Shown: positions 8,880-17,105 of the stretch, piece by piece
Layout of the letters: the number at the start of each line of letters is the position of its first letter
Position numbering within the stretch: position 1 is the stretch's first letter
Origin: Leisingera sp. NJS204
GTDB taxonomy: Bacteria > Pseudomonadota > Alphaproteobacteria > Rhodobacterales > Rhodobacteraceae
DNA length: 64,000 nt
Assembly: GCF_004123675.1 (NCBI RefSeq)
Contig: NZ_CP035417.1
Coordinates: 329,501-393,500, forward strand
Direction: 5' to 3'
The notes under the pieces: model-generated
Database searches by the model: none
What the model saw: only the letters and a program-made list of their open reading frames with translations
What the model was told of the DNA's origin: nothing
Translations under genes and position numbers: made by a program

Positions 8880-9508
8880 GCGAAAGTTACACGATAGCTG
8901 TCGACGGCCCCGCGGCGGCTGGCAAGGGGACACTGTCCAAGGCACTGGCAGCCCATTACGGTTTCAGCCACCTGGATACCGGTCTTTTGTACCGTGCCGT
9001 GGGTGCCAAGATGCTGGATGGTGTGGCACCGGTTGAGGCCGCGCAGAACCTGACACCGGAAGACCTGGCGCGCGACGACCTGCGCGGGCGGGAGGTGGCA
9101 CAGGCGGCCTCCAAAGTGGCAGTGATAGCCGAAGTGCGCGCCGCACTGATTGACTTCCAGCGCGCCTTTGCCCGCCGGGCCGGGGGCGCAGTGCTTGACG
9201 GGCGCGACATTGGCACCGTGATCTGTCCCTATGCGCAGGTGAAATTCTTTGTGACCGCCAGCGCCGAAGTCCGCGCCCGGCGCCGGTTTCTGGAACTCGC
9301 CGCTGCGGGCAAGGTAACCACGCTGGATGAGGTGCTGGGTGACGTGAAGGCCCGCGACGAGCGCGACATGAACCGTGCCGAGGCGCCGTTGCGGCCGGCG
9401 GCTGACGCCATCCTGATCGACACCAGCGATCTGAGCATCGAGGAAGCTCTGGCCAAGGCGATCACCGTGATTGAAGCCCGCCGCGAGGCCGGCGAAACAC
9501 TGGCGTAG
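8876..9508 (+). CDS. cmk: Cytidylate kinase
   Basis: A cytosolic kinase of 210 residues that phosphorylates CMP and dCMP. It begins with [18 protein letters not shown] (P-loop), followed by [24 protein letters not shown] and [14 protein letters not shown], all standard cmk motifs. It is translationally coupled to aroA (ATGA overlap). rpsA, the usual next gene in many proteobacteria, does not follow; a leftward gene and its terminator come next. Confidence 0.96.
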   Translation: MSESYTIAVDGPAAAGKGTLSKALAAHYGFSHLDTGLLYRAVGAKMLDGVAPVEAAQNLTPEDLARDDLRGREVAQAASKVAVIAEVRAALIDFQRAFARRAGGAVLDGRDIGTVICPYAQVKFFVTASAEVRARRRFLELAAAGKVTTLDEVLGDVKARDERDMNRAEAPLRPAADAILIDTSDLSIEEALAKAITVIEARREAGETLA

Positions 9509-9519
9509 ACACCAAACAA

Positions 9520-9556
9520 CCAAAAACACCCGCAGCTGACGCATCAGCCGCGGGTG
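9520..9556 (-). terminator. Rho-independent terminator for the YHS gene
   Basis: CACCCGC (9527-9533) pairs with GCGGGTG (9550-9556), with an inner GCTGA/TCAGC stem. Read on the minus strand it is followed by TTTTTGGTTG. It lies 59 bases past the stop of the leftward gene and just after cmk, so it may stop both transcripts. Confidence 0.75.
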
Positions 9557-9615
9557 CAAGGGCAGGCGGGACGGAGCAGACCGCCTGACCCTCCGGGACG
9601 CAGTGTGGTTCGTGA

Positions 9616-10095
9616 TCAGAGCTCGCTGACGGCGGTGTGCTTGATCTGGCCCCACTGGGTGTCTGCGGTTTTGGCGGTGCCTGCCACATCTTCCAGGAAG
9701 GCGGCACGGGTGGCGGCGTTCAGGAACAGGAACAGCTTGCCGTCATGCACCAGATACTGGTCCGGGTCGCCGTCGAATTTCTTGCCAACAGACACACCAT
9801 AGGAACAAAAGCCGCCGTGCTGCGGCAGGTATTTCGCCGGATCGGCCTCGAACGCGGTCTTGTTCTCCTCAGAAGTGAAGTAATAAGAGGCGCCATCCAC
9901 AGTGGCAGAGTAGTTTGCCACGCCGCCCACCGGGTTGCGGCTGTCCAGCAGCGACACAAGGTCAACACCATGCGCGGCCAGCGGCGCACCGCCGGCAGAG
10001 ATACCGTTGGAGACATTGAGCTCATCCGCGGCAAAGGCCGGGGCAGACAGGGCGGCAGAGAGCGAAATCAGGGCGGTTGTCAGAAGAATTTTCAT
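9616..10095 (-). CDS. Exported YHS-domain protein
   Basis: A protein of 159 residues with a clear signal peptide (MKILLTTALISLSAALSAPAFAA). The mature part contains the YHS pattern: GVDLVSLL, then YYFTSEENKTAFEADPAKYLPQHGGFCSYG with one cysteine in GFCSYG. Such proteins are common in Rhodobacteraceae; YHS domains are associated with metal binding, but the role of this one is unknown. The ATG at 10095 has GAGGACACCG just upstream. An ATG at 10107 would add MRTP and overlap that site. Its terminator lies at 9520-9556. Confidence 0.85.
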   Translation of the reverse strand: MKILLTTALISLSAALSAPAFAADELNVSNGISAGGAPLAAHGVDLVSLLDSRNPVGGVANYSATVDGASYYFTSEENKTAFEADPAKYLPQHGGFCSYGVSVGKKFDGDPDQYLVHDGKLFLFLNAATRAAFLEDVAGTAKTADTQWGQIKHTAVSEL

Positions 10096-10169
10096 CGGTG
10101 TCCTCATCAGGTTCAGTTGCGGGTTGTTCTGTTCAGTTCAGGCTGTGCAGCCCGATGAGTTGAACTTAG

Positions 10170-10185
10170 GTCCGGAATCTCGGAC
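10170..10185. promoter_or_regulatory. Short inverted repeat upstream of the YHS gene
   Basis: GTCCG-GAATCT-CGGAC is a 5-6-5 inverted repeat about 75 bases upstream of the YHS gene start and 145 bases upstream of the rightward gene at 10330. It could be an operator for either gene. No matching regulator lies nearby. Confidence 0.3.
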
Positions 10186-10329
10186 GTTTAATTCCCGTTC
10201 GTTCGCCTGATATTGCAGATCGTCCCGATCTTCGTTTGGGCTTAGTCACGGAGCCTCACTCATCTGTGCATGGAGCCTCGCGCCGCAGCGCAGTAGCCTG
10301 TGTGCATGTGTCAATGAGGAGATGCCGTT

Positions 10330-10872
10330 ATGGCCTGGTTGCGGACGATTGTGACAGCGTGTGTTCTTGCGGTGCCTGCCTTGGCGCAGGACGCGCCCGA
10401 AGCCCCCCAAGCCCCGGAGCCGCCGATGACCTATGAGCGATTGGGGCGGATACTCTTTGCGCTGGACGAAAACGCACAGCCCGCGGGCACCGGGTTTCAG
10501 CTGACCATTTCCGGCGTGCCGATGCTGATCGTGACCGACCGGACGGCAGACCGGATGCGGGCAATGGTGCCGCTGCGCCCGGCCGAGGGGCTGACAGCGG
10601 AAGAGATGATGCGGATGATGCAGGCCAATTTCGACACCGCTCTGGATGCACGCTATGCCGTGGCCAAGGGGCGGCTTTGGGCGGTGTTCATCCACCCGCT
10701 GTCATCCTTGGAGAAAGATCAGCTGATTTCCTCGCTCGGCCAGACGGTCAATATCGCCCGCACCTATGGCACGCTTTACACCGGTGGCGCCTTGCAGTTC
10801 GGCGGTGGCGACAGCCCCGGCATCCAGCGGCAGCTGATTGAGGAACTGCTGGAAAAGGGAGAGGAAATATAG
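10330..10872 (+). CDS. Conserved exported protein of unknown function
   Basis: A protein of 180 residues. It starts with a signal peptide (MAWLRTIVTACVLAVPALAQ) and a Pro/Ala/Glu-rich spacer, then an alpha/beta domain with YERLGRILFALDENAQ, GVPMLIVTDRTADRMRAMVPL and a C-terminal acidic helix (IQRQLIEELLEKGEEI). The layout resembles small YbjN/type III chaperone-like folds, but I do not recognise a family with confidence. The start has GAGGAG eight bases upstream. The gene stands alone, with YHS divergent on one side and the M20 operon on the other. Confidence 0.7.
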   Translation: MAWLRTIVTACVLAVPALAQDAPEAPQAPEPPMTYERLGRILFALDENAQPAGTGFQLTISGVPMLIVTDRTADRMRAMVPLRPAEGLTAEEMMRMMQANFDTALDARYAVAKGRLWAVFIHPLSSLEKDQLISSLGQTVNIARTYGTLYTGGALQFGGGDSPGIQRQLIEELLEKGEEI

Positions 10873-11039
10873 GCCTTTGATCCCGGACTGCAGCCCGCGC
10901 GGCCTGCATTATTGACAGATACGAATTTCAGCCCGTAACCCGTCCACGGCAATAAATTTCGTCACAGCCGCTCGGGAAATATACGCGCCAAGTCATGTTT
11001 CGCAGAATAAGGTCGCTGCAAACAGCTTGGGGAACGCAT

Positions 11040-12185
11040 ATGAACAGCTTTCAGGACCGCCTGACCGCGCTGCGCCGGGATTTTCACCGGCATCCGGAGC
11101 TTGGCTTTCAGGAAGACCGGACCAGGGCCAAGGTTGCCGATCATTTGCGCGGCCTTGGGCTGGAGGTGCATGAAGGGGCCGGTGTTGCCGGCCTGCTGCG
11201 GGCGGGAACCGGCAACCGGGCCATCGGGCTGCGGGCCGATATGGATGCGCTGCCGATCACTGAAACCTCCACCCACGGTTATGTTTCTGAAACGCCGGGC
11301 AAAATGCATGCCTGCGGCCATGACGGCCATATGACAATGCTGTTGGGCGCCGCGGAACGGCTGGTGCAGGAGCAGGGGTTTGACGGCACTGTTGTGTTCA
11401 TCTTTCAACCCAATGAGGAACACGGGCTGGGCGCGCAGGCGATGATTTCCGAGGGGCTGCTGGAGCGGTTCCCGATCGAAGAAGTCTATGCCATTCACAA
11501 TCTGCCCGGCGCGCCGGTGGGGCAGGTTTCGACCCGTCCGGGCCAGATTTGCGGCAGCGAAAGCCTGTTTGAAATCTCGATCAAAGGGCAGGGCGGCCAT
11601 GCCTCGATGCCGCAGGCGGGGGTTGATGCCATCACCGTCGGGGCGGAAATGGTGCTGGCGCTGCAAACCATCGTTTCGCGCAAGCTGGCGCCGGGGGCGG
11701 GCGCGGTGGTCTCGGTCACCGAGTTCCTGACAAACGGCCAGCGCAATGTGCTGCCGGGTCACGCCGTGCTGAAGGGCGACGTGCGCGCACGGGTGCCTGC
11801 GGACCGCGAGGCCATTGAAAGTTTCATGCGCCAGATTACGGCTGGTGTTGCGGCCACCCATGCGGTGGAGGTTGAGATGAGCTTCAACACCGAATTTGTC
11901 GAAACCATCAATGCGGAAGGCCCGGCCGAAGCTGCCTGCCGTGCGGGCGAAGCGGCGGGTTGCGAGGTGATCCGCAACCGTCCGCCGATGAGCTTTTCCG
12001 AAGATTTTGCCCATTTCGCCGCCGCTGTTCCGGGCTGCTTTTTGCTGATGGGCAATGGCGAGGACGGGCCGAACGGCCAGCCGCTGCATGCGGCGGATTA
12101 TGATTTCAACGACGCTCTGCTGCCTATTGGCGCAGAGTTCTGGGTGCAGCTGGTGCGTGACCGGCTGCCAGCGGGAAAGGACTGA
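11040..12185 (+). CDS. M20 family amidohydrolase/deacylase
   Basis: A cytosolic metallohydrolase of 381 residues, subfamily M20D (aminoacylase/hippurate hydrolase type). Metal ligands are seen in MHACGHDGHMTMLLGAA (the bridging Cys and His), QPNEEHGLGA and AIHNLPG. A dimerisation domain begins near GQGGHASMPQAG, and a final His lies near the C-terminal PLHAADYDF. The family removes acyl groups from N-acyl amino acids. The start at 11040 has GGGGAA upstream; an in-frame ATG at 10995 is less likely. It is the first gene of a four-gene operon and is two bases from the diaminopropionate ammonia-lyase gene, suggesting it releases a diamino acid. Confidence 0.88.
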   Translation: MNSFQDRLTALRRDFHRHPELGFQEDRTRAKVADHLRGLGLEVHEGAGVAGLLRAGTGNRAIGLRADMDALPITETSTHGYVSETPGKMHACGHDGHMTMLLGAAERLVQEQGFDGTVVFIFQPNEEHGLGAQAMISEGLLERFPIEEVYAIHNLPGAPVGQVSTRPGQICGSESLFEISIKGQGGHASMPQAGVDAITVGAEMVLALQTIVSRKLAPGAGAVVSVTEFLTNGQRNVLPGHAVLKGDVRARVPADREAIESFMRQITAGVAATHAVEVEMSFNTEFVETINAEGPAEAACRAGEAAGCEVIRNRPPMSFSEDFAHFAAAVPGCFLLMGNGEDGPNGQPLHAADYDFNDALLPIGAEFWVQLVRDRLPAGKD

Positions 12186-12187
12186 CC

Positions 12188-13378
12188 ATGTTTGAACACT
12201 TTACTGTTGCCATGCGCCACACGGCAGGCAGCCCGAAACCCGGCGATGCCGCTTATACCGTTCTGTCCGAGCAGGATTTTAGCAATGCCTGTGCAGAAAT
12301 CACCGCTTGGGACGGCTATGAAGCGACGCCGCTGGTCTCGCTGGCAGGGCTGGCGGACAAGATCGGCGTAGGCCGGATTGATTATAAACACGAAGGACCG
12401 CGGTTCGGCTTGGGCAGTTTCAAGGCGCTGGGCGGGTCTTATGCAGCGTTGCGGGTGCTGCAGCGCGAGCTGAGCCGCCAATCGGGCCAGGACGTCAGCC
12501 TGGAAGATATCCGCAAGGGCGCCCATAAACAGGCCTGCGCCGGGATCACCCTGGTGTCTGCCACTGATGGCAACCATGGCCGCTCGCTGGCTTGGGGCTG
12601 CCAGCGGTTCGGCGCACCCTGCCGGATCTACATACACGCCGAGGTCAGCGAAGGCCGCGCTGTCGCCATGCGCGAACTGGGTGCCGAGGTGATCCGTATC
12701 ACCGGCGATTACGATGAATCCGTGCTGCTGGCCAAGAAAGAAGCCGAGGAAAACGGCTGGTTCGTGGTCTCGGATACCTCCTGGGAAGGCTACACCGAGC
12801 CGCCGCGCGATGTGATGGCCGGTTACTGCGTGATGACCCGCGAAGTTTGCGAGACTCTGGAGCAAGCGCCGACACACGTCTTTCTGCAGGGCGGTGTCGG
12901 CGGTCTGGCGGCTTCGGTCGCGGCGGCGCTGCGGCAGTACTATGGCGCCGAGGCACCGCGGGTTGTGATCGTTGAGCCGGAACTGGCCGCTTGCCTGTTC
13001 GACAGCGCCCGCAACGGCAAGGCGACCAATTTCGCAATCCGGGAAGAAACCATCATGGCGGGCCTGTCCTGCGGCGAGCCGTCGGGAATGGCCTGGGAAA
13101 TCCTGGCCGAGGAAGCCTCGGATTTTCTGACCATCCCGGACAGCATTGTGGCCCCTGCGGTGCGGCTGCTGGCCAATGCGGAAACCGGCGATCCGGCGGT
13201 TGAAGCGGGTGAAAGCGCAGTTGCGGGCCTTGCAGCCCTGATTGCCGCCTGCCAGGCGCCGGATCTGGCCGAACAGCTGGGGCTGGGGCCAGACTCGAGG
13301 GTTCTGCTGATCGGCTCTGAAGGTGTCACCGACCCGGCGATCTACGCTGCGATCATGGCCGGAGAAAACAATGTCTAA
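12188..13378 (+). CDS. dpaL: Diaminopropionate ammonia-lyase
   Basis: A PLP enzyme of 396 residues, fold type II. The Schiff-base lysine is in GLGSFKALGGSYA, substrate-region residues are in SATDGNHGRSLAWG, and the phosphate-binding loop is GGVGGLAASVAAAL. The segment DTSWEGYTEPPRDVMAGY and MAGLSCGEPSGMAWEIL match E. coli YgeX closely. The family splits 2,3-diaminopropionate to pyruvate and ammonia. In E. coli ygeX also sits beside an M20 gene (ygeY), as here. It overlaps the following M24 gene by eight bases. Whether the in vivo substrate is 2,3-diaminopropionate is inferred from the family. Confidence 0.9.
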   Translation: MFEHFTVAMRHTAGSPKPGDAAYTVLSEQDFSNACAEITAWDGYEATPLVSLAGLADKIGVGRIDYKHEGPRFGLGSFKALGGSYAALRVLQRELSRQSGQDVSLEDIRKGAHKQACAGITLVSATDGNHGRSLAWGCQRFGAPCRIYIHAEVSEGRAVAMRELGAEVIRITGDYDESVLLAKKEAEENGWFVVSDTSWEGYTEPPRDVMAGYCVMTREVCETLEQAPTHVFLQGGVGGLAASVAAALRQYYGAEAPRVVIVEPELAACLFDSARNGKATNFAIREETIMAGLSCGEPSGMAWEILAEEASDFLTIPDSIVAPAVRLLANAETGDPAVEAGESAVAGLAALIAACQAPDLAEQLGLGPDSRVLLIGSEGVTDPAIYAAIMAGENNV

Positions 13379-14537
13379 TGCGCCCATGCGCGGGTTCCCG
13401 GACGCGGAATTCGCTGCCCGGACCCAAAAGGCGCAGGCGCTGATGGCACAGCAGGGGCTTGATGGGCTGTTGCTGCTGACCGAGCCTGAAGTGCGCTATT
13501 TCAGTGGTTTTCACACCCTGTTCTGGCAAAGCCCGACCCGGCCCTGGTTCCTGTTTGTGCCGCCTGCGGGCAAACCCATTGCGATCATCCCGGAAATCGG
13601 CGCCGACCTGATGCACCGCACCTGGATCGAGGATATCCGCACCTGGAGCGCCCCTGCGCCCCAGGACGACGGCCTCAGCCTGCTGACAGAGCTGCTGTCG
13701 CCGATTGCCGGGCGCGGCGGCAGCATTGGCATCATGAAAGGGCATGAAACCGCGCTGCGGATGCCGCTGGGTGATTATGAACGCCTGATGACCGGCTTGC
13801 CGGGGCTGAAGGTCGCGGATGCAACACCGCTGGTGCGCAGCCTGCGGATGGTGAAATCCGCGGCGGAGATCGAAAAACTAGCGCATATCTGCGCCATCGG
13901 CTCGCGCAGCTTTGCGCAGGTGCCGCAGATCGCCCAGAAAGGCCAGCCGTTCGAGGATCTGTTCCGTGCCTTCCGCCGCGAAGCCCTGGCGCAAGGCGCG
14001 GATGACGTGCCCTATCTGGTCGGCGGCGCCGATCAGGGCGGCTATAGCGACGTGATTTCACCACCGACCGGCCGGCCGTTGCAGGCAGGCGACATTGTGA
14101 TGCTGGATACCGGTGCCACCTGGGACGGGTATTTTTGCGATTTTGACCGCAACTTTGCCATCGGCCGCGCCGACGATCTGTCGCGCCGGGCCTATGACGT
14201 GCTGTGGCGGGCGACCGAGGCCGGGATTGCTGCCGCCAAACCCGGCGCCACCTGCCGGGATTTGTTCCAGGCGATGCAGGACGTGATTGCAGAGCTGGAC
14301 GATCAGGGCGGCGATGTAGGCCGGCTGGGCCACGGATTGGGAATGCAGCTGACCGAATGGCCCTCGCACGCGGTGTTTGACGGGACGGTGATCGAGGAAA
14401 ACATGGTGCTGACGCTGGAGCCTTCGCTGGGGTACGGTGACGGCAAGATCATGGTGCATGAGGAAAACATTGTGGTGCGCGCTGGTGGTGCGGAATTGCT
14501 GACAACCCGCGCCGCGCCTGAACTGCCGGTGATCTGA
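13371..14537 (+). CDS. M24 family metallopeptidase (Xaa-Pro aminopeptidase/creatinase fold)
   Basis: A protein of 388 residues with a creatinase N-terminal domain (QQGLDGLLLLTEPEVRYFSGF) and a pita-bread catalytic domain. All five metal ligands can be found: Asp in MLDTGATWDG, Asp in FCDFDRNF, His in LGHGLGMQ, Glu in LTLEPSLG and Glu in HEENIVV. It should therefore be a true metal enzyme, unlike the ectoine hydrolase branch, which as I recall lacks this full set. The ATG at 13371 has GGAGAA upstream and overlaps the lyase stop. In the operon it may cleave an amide, imide or dipeptide-like precursor; the substrate is unknown. Confidence 0.85.
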   Translation: MSNAPMRGFPDAEFAARTQKAQALMAQQGLDGLLLLTEPEVRYFSGFHTLFWQSPTRPWFLFVPPAGKPIAIIPEIGADLMHRTWIEDIRTWSAPAPQDDGLSLLTELLSPIAGRGGSIGIMKGHETALRMPLGDYERLMTGLPGLKVADATPLVRSLRMVKSAAEIEKLAHICAIGSRSFAQVPQIAQKGQPFEDLFRAFRREALAQGADDVPYLVGGADQGGYSDVISPPTGRPLQAGDIVMLDTGATWDGYFCDFDRNFAIGRADDLSRRAYDVLWRATEAGIAAAKPGATCRDLFQAMQDVIAELDDQGGDVGRLGHGLGMQLTEWPSHAVFDGTVIEENMVLTLEPSLGYGDGKIMVHEENIVVRAGGAELLTTRAAPELPVI

Positions 14538-14550
14538 AGGAGGACCCGCG

Positions 14551-15306
14551 ATGAAGCTCCCTTATGACACGGACGCCGGCATCGGCACCCGCGCGACCCT
14601 GGGTGTGATCGTGCTGGAAACCGATGAGACGCTGGAGCCGGAATTCTCCCGGATGATGGCGCGGGACGGCGTGGCGCTTTATCACAGCCGCATTCCGATG
14701 GTGCCTGAGGTCCGGCCTGAAACCCTGGTACAGATGCAAGCGGATCTGCCGGCCTCGGCCCGGTTGTTCCCGTCTTCCCTCGACTTTGATGTGATCGGCT
14801 ATGGCTGTACCTCGGCGTCAACCGTGATCGGCTCGGCCAAGGTTTCCGAAGCGGTGCAGACGGTCTTGCCCAAGGCCAAGGTGACCGACCCGCTGGCGGC
14901 GATCATTGCAGCGGGCAGGGCGCTGGGCGCCTCCCGGCTGGGGTTTGTCACGCCGTACTTGCCAGAGGTTTCAGCGCAGATGCGGGCCAATCTGGAAGAT
15001 GCGGGATTTGCAATCGCAGGCTTTGGCTCGTTTGAGGAAATGGACGACCGGGTGGTGGCGCGGATCACCGAGGCGGCCATTGCGGATGCGGCGCAGCAGG
15101 TTGCCCAGGCAGGGGAATGCGATGCCATCGTGATTTCCTGTACCAACCTGCGTTGCCTGCAGATCATTCCAGAGATTGAGGCGCAAACCGGGGTACCGGT
15201 GATCTCCAGCAACCAGGCGCTGGCCTGGCACATGCTGCGTCTTGCAGGTGTTACGGAGCCGCAACCGCAATTCGGCAGGCTGTTCGCACGGGGCCTGGCC
15301 GTCTGA
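14551..15306 (+). CDS. EutA/maleate isomerase/Asp-Glu racemase superfamily enzyme
   Basis: A protein of 251 residues. The N-terminal half has GVIVLETDETLEPEF and, near the first active-site cysteine, DVIGYGCTSASTVIG. The second half has LGFVTPYLPEVSAQM and the second cysteine in AIVISCTNLRCL. This two-Cys layout fits the maleate cis-trans isomerase, arylmalonate decarboxylase and EutA (ectoine utilisation) group. AAGGAGG precedes the ATG, and the gap to the M24 gene is 13 bases. It is the last gene of the operon. Isomerisation, racemisation and decarboxylation are all possible. Confidence 0.82.
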   Translation: MKLPYDTDAGIGTRATLGVIVLETDETLEPEFSRMMARDGVALYHSRIPMVPEVRPETLVQMQADLPASARLFPSSLDFDVIGYGCTSASTVIGSAKVSEAVQTVLPKAKVTDPLAAIIAAGRALGASRLGFVTPYLPEVSAQMRANLEDAGFAIAGFGSFEEMDDRVVARITEAAIADAAQQVAQAGECDAIVISCTNLRCLQIIPEIEAQTGVPVISSNQALAWHMLRLAGVTEPQPQFGRLFARGLAV

Positions 15307-15448
15307 TAGATACAATTGTCCAGGATTTGTCAGCTGACAACTTTTCAGATTGCATCCTGCCGAGCGGTGTAAACGGAGCTTGAAATCCCTGTGCAGATCG
15401 CGACAGATTGCCAGTCGAAATCTGTCTTGTGCTTGCAAGGATGCCTGG

Positions 15449-17020
15449 ATGCCTGCCAACCACCCCGAGACCCGTCCCGCAAACCGGAACGTGCTGTTCA
15501 TCATCATCGACCAGCTGCGCGCGGATTGTTTGTTTGGCGCATTGGCGGAACATGTGGAGCTGCCGAACATCCGTGCCTTTATGAAGGATGCGGTGTCCTT
15601 CAAACGGCATTTCTCGGTCACCAACCCTTGCGGGCCGTCGCGGGCCTCAATCCTGACCGGGCAATACGCAATGAACCATCGCTCGGTCCGCAATGGCACG
15701 CCGCTGCGTCATGACACGCCGAACATTGCGACGGAAATGCGCAAGGCAGGCTATATGCCGATGCTGTTCGGCTATACTGATACGTCGCAGGACCCGCGGG
15801 CATTTGATGCCAATGATCCGGCGCTCAGAACCTATGAATTCCCGATGAACGGGTTTCATGAGATGACCGAGATGCGGATGGAGATGTCCTATCCGTGGCA
15901 GTCGCATCTGATGAACCGGGGCTATGCGTTCGAAAACTATTGGGATGTCTACAAACCTGTGCCGCCAAGTGGCGGCGCGCCCAGGCTGAACGATCCGGCG
16001 CTCTATGCCGCTGAAGACAGTGACACCGCGTTTCTGACCAATTCCTTCCTTGGCAAAATGACCGCCTACCACAAGGAAAGCTGGTTCGCGCATCTGACCT
16101 ATATCCGCCCGCACCCGCCGTTGGTGGCGCCAGCCCCCTATAACACCATGTATGATCCTGCCTCGCTGCCGCTGCCGGAACGGCTGGCGACACCGGATGC
16201 GGAGTGCGAACAGCATCCGTTCTTTGATCCGGTACTGCGCAAGAGTACGATCGCGGGCTTCGTAGAAGGGTTCCCGGATCTTGAGCCGACAGATGATAAC
16301 ATCCGCACCCTGCGCGCGGTTTATCTGGGGCTTGCGAGCGAGGTGGACCATCACGTCGGCCGTGTGATCGAGTTTCTTAAAGACACGGGCCAGTACGACA
16401 ACACGATGGTGGTGATCACTGCCGATCATGGCGAGATGCTGGGCGACCGGCATTCCTGGGGAAAAATGACGGTCTATGACGCCGCCTATCACACGCCGCT
16501 GATCATCCGGATGCCGGGCAATGAGGCGAATGCCGGAGCCTGCCTCAGCCAGAGCACCGAGTCGATTGACGTGACGCCGACCATTCTGGAATGGGTCGGG
16601 CAGGAGATCCCGAATTCGATGGACGGGCGGTCGCTGCTGCCGCTGTTGCGGGGAGAGGAGCCGCAGGACTGGCGGCAGTATTCCTTCTCGGAACTGGATT
16701 TCTCAGAGCCGCAAAAGCAGACGCTGTGGCAGCAGGCGCTGGGCACATCGCCAAGCGAGAGCGGCCTGGGCATCCTGCGGGACGAACGGTTCACACTGGT
16801 TGAGTTTGCCGCTGATCTGCCGCCGATGCTGTTTGACAGCGAAGGGCAGGGGGAGCTGGAGAATGTGGCCGGGCAGCCGGACTACGCAAGCGATCTGAAC
16901 CGGCTGACCCGGATGATGCTGCGGCACCGGATGAAAAACATGGATCACACGCTGTCGCTGATGTCGATCACCCCGGATGGCGCGCGCGGCGTGGCGCGGT
17001 TTCCGCAGTCGAAAACCTGA
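15449..17020 (+). CDS. Phosphonate monoester hydrolase/sulfatase-family enzyme
   Basis: A protein of 523 residues of the alkaline-phosphatase superfamily. The formylglycine-type nucleophile is in NPCGPSRASILTGQY (CxPxR, Cys61), and metal ligands occur in IIIDQLRAD and ITADHGEMLGD. The segments NHRSVRNGTPL, YIRPHPPLVAPAPYNTMY and ESIDVTPTILEWVG closely resemble Rhizobium phosphonate monoester hydrolase and separate it from classical aryl- and choline-sulfatases. Such enzymes hydrolyse phosphonate monoesters and phosphodiesters and are promiscuous. The ATG at 15449 has AAGG upstream; the frame is open from 15350. No signal peptide is visible. It lies 142 bases after the diamino-acid operon, so shared transcription is possible but not shown. 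Confidence 0.85.
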   Translation: MPANHPETRPANRNVLFIIIDQLRADCLFGALAEHVELPNIRAFMKDAVSFKRHFSVTNPCGPSRASILTGQYAMNHRSVRNGTPLRHDTPNIATEMRKAGYMPMLFGYTDTSQDPRAFDANDPALRTYEFPMNGFHEMTEMRMEMSYPWQSHLMNRGYAFENYWDVYKPVPPSGGAPRLNDPALYAAEDSDTAFLTNSFLGKMTAYHKESWFAHLTYIRPHPPLVAPAPYNTMYDPASLPLPERLATPDAECEQHPFFDPVLRKSTIAGFVEGFPDLEPTDDNIRTLRAVYLGLASEVDHHVGRVIEFLKDTGQYDNTMVVITADHGEMLGDRHSWGKMTVYDAAYHTPLIIRMPGNEANAGACLSQSTESIDVTPTILEWVGQEIPNSMDGRSLLPLLRGEEPQDWRQYSFSELDFSEPQKQTLWQQALGTSPSESGLGILRDERFTLVEFAADLPPMLFDSEGQGELENVAGQPDYASDLNRLTRMMLRHRMKNMDHTLSLMSITPDGARGVARFPQSKT

Positions 17021-17050
17021 CCGCGGTTTTTTGCGGGCTGTAACGGGAAA

Positions 17051-17095
17051 AAAACAAACACCCGGCCCCCTTGACGGAGACCGGGCGTTTGTTTT
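17051..17095. terminator. Bidirectional terminator
   Basis: AAAACAAACACCCGG (17051-17065) pairs with CCGGGCGTTTGTTTT (17081-17095), with one mismatch. A-rich and T-rich flanks make it work in both directions. It sits between the rightward hydrolase gene and the leftward RTX protease gene. Confidence 0.85.
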
Positions 17096-17105
17096 CATGC
17101 GGGCT

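Noticed and set aside
7005-8945. A 646-residue open frame on the minus strand opposite aroA and trmB
   Set aside because: It lies fully opposite two genes with clear family motifs, and its product is His/Arg/Gln-rich with no recognisable domain. It is a by-product of high GC.
13371-14537. Calling the M24 enzyme ectoine hydrolase (DoeA/EutD)
   Set aside because: It has all five metal ligands and lacks DoeA-like segments that I remember; the ectoine genes eutB/eutC and doeB type are absent.
15449-17020. Choline sulfatase (betC)
   Set aside because: The CGPSR nucleophile and the surrounding motifs follow phosphonate monoester hydrolase, and no betaine synthesis genes are adjacent.
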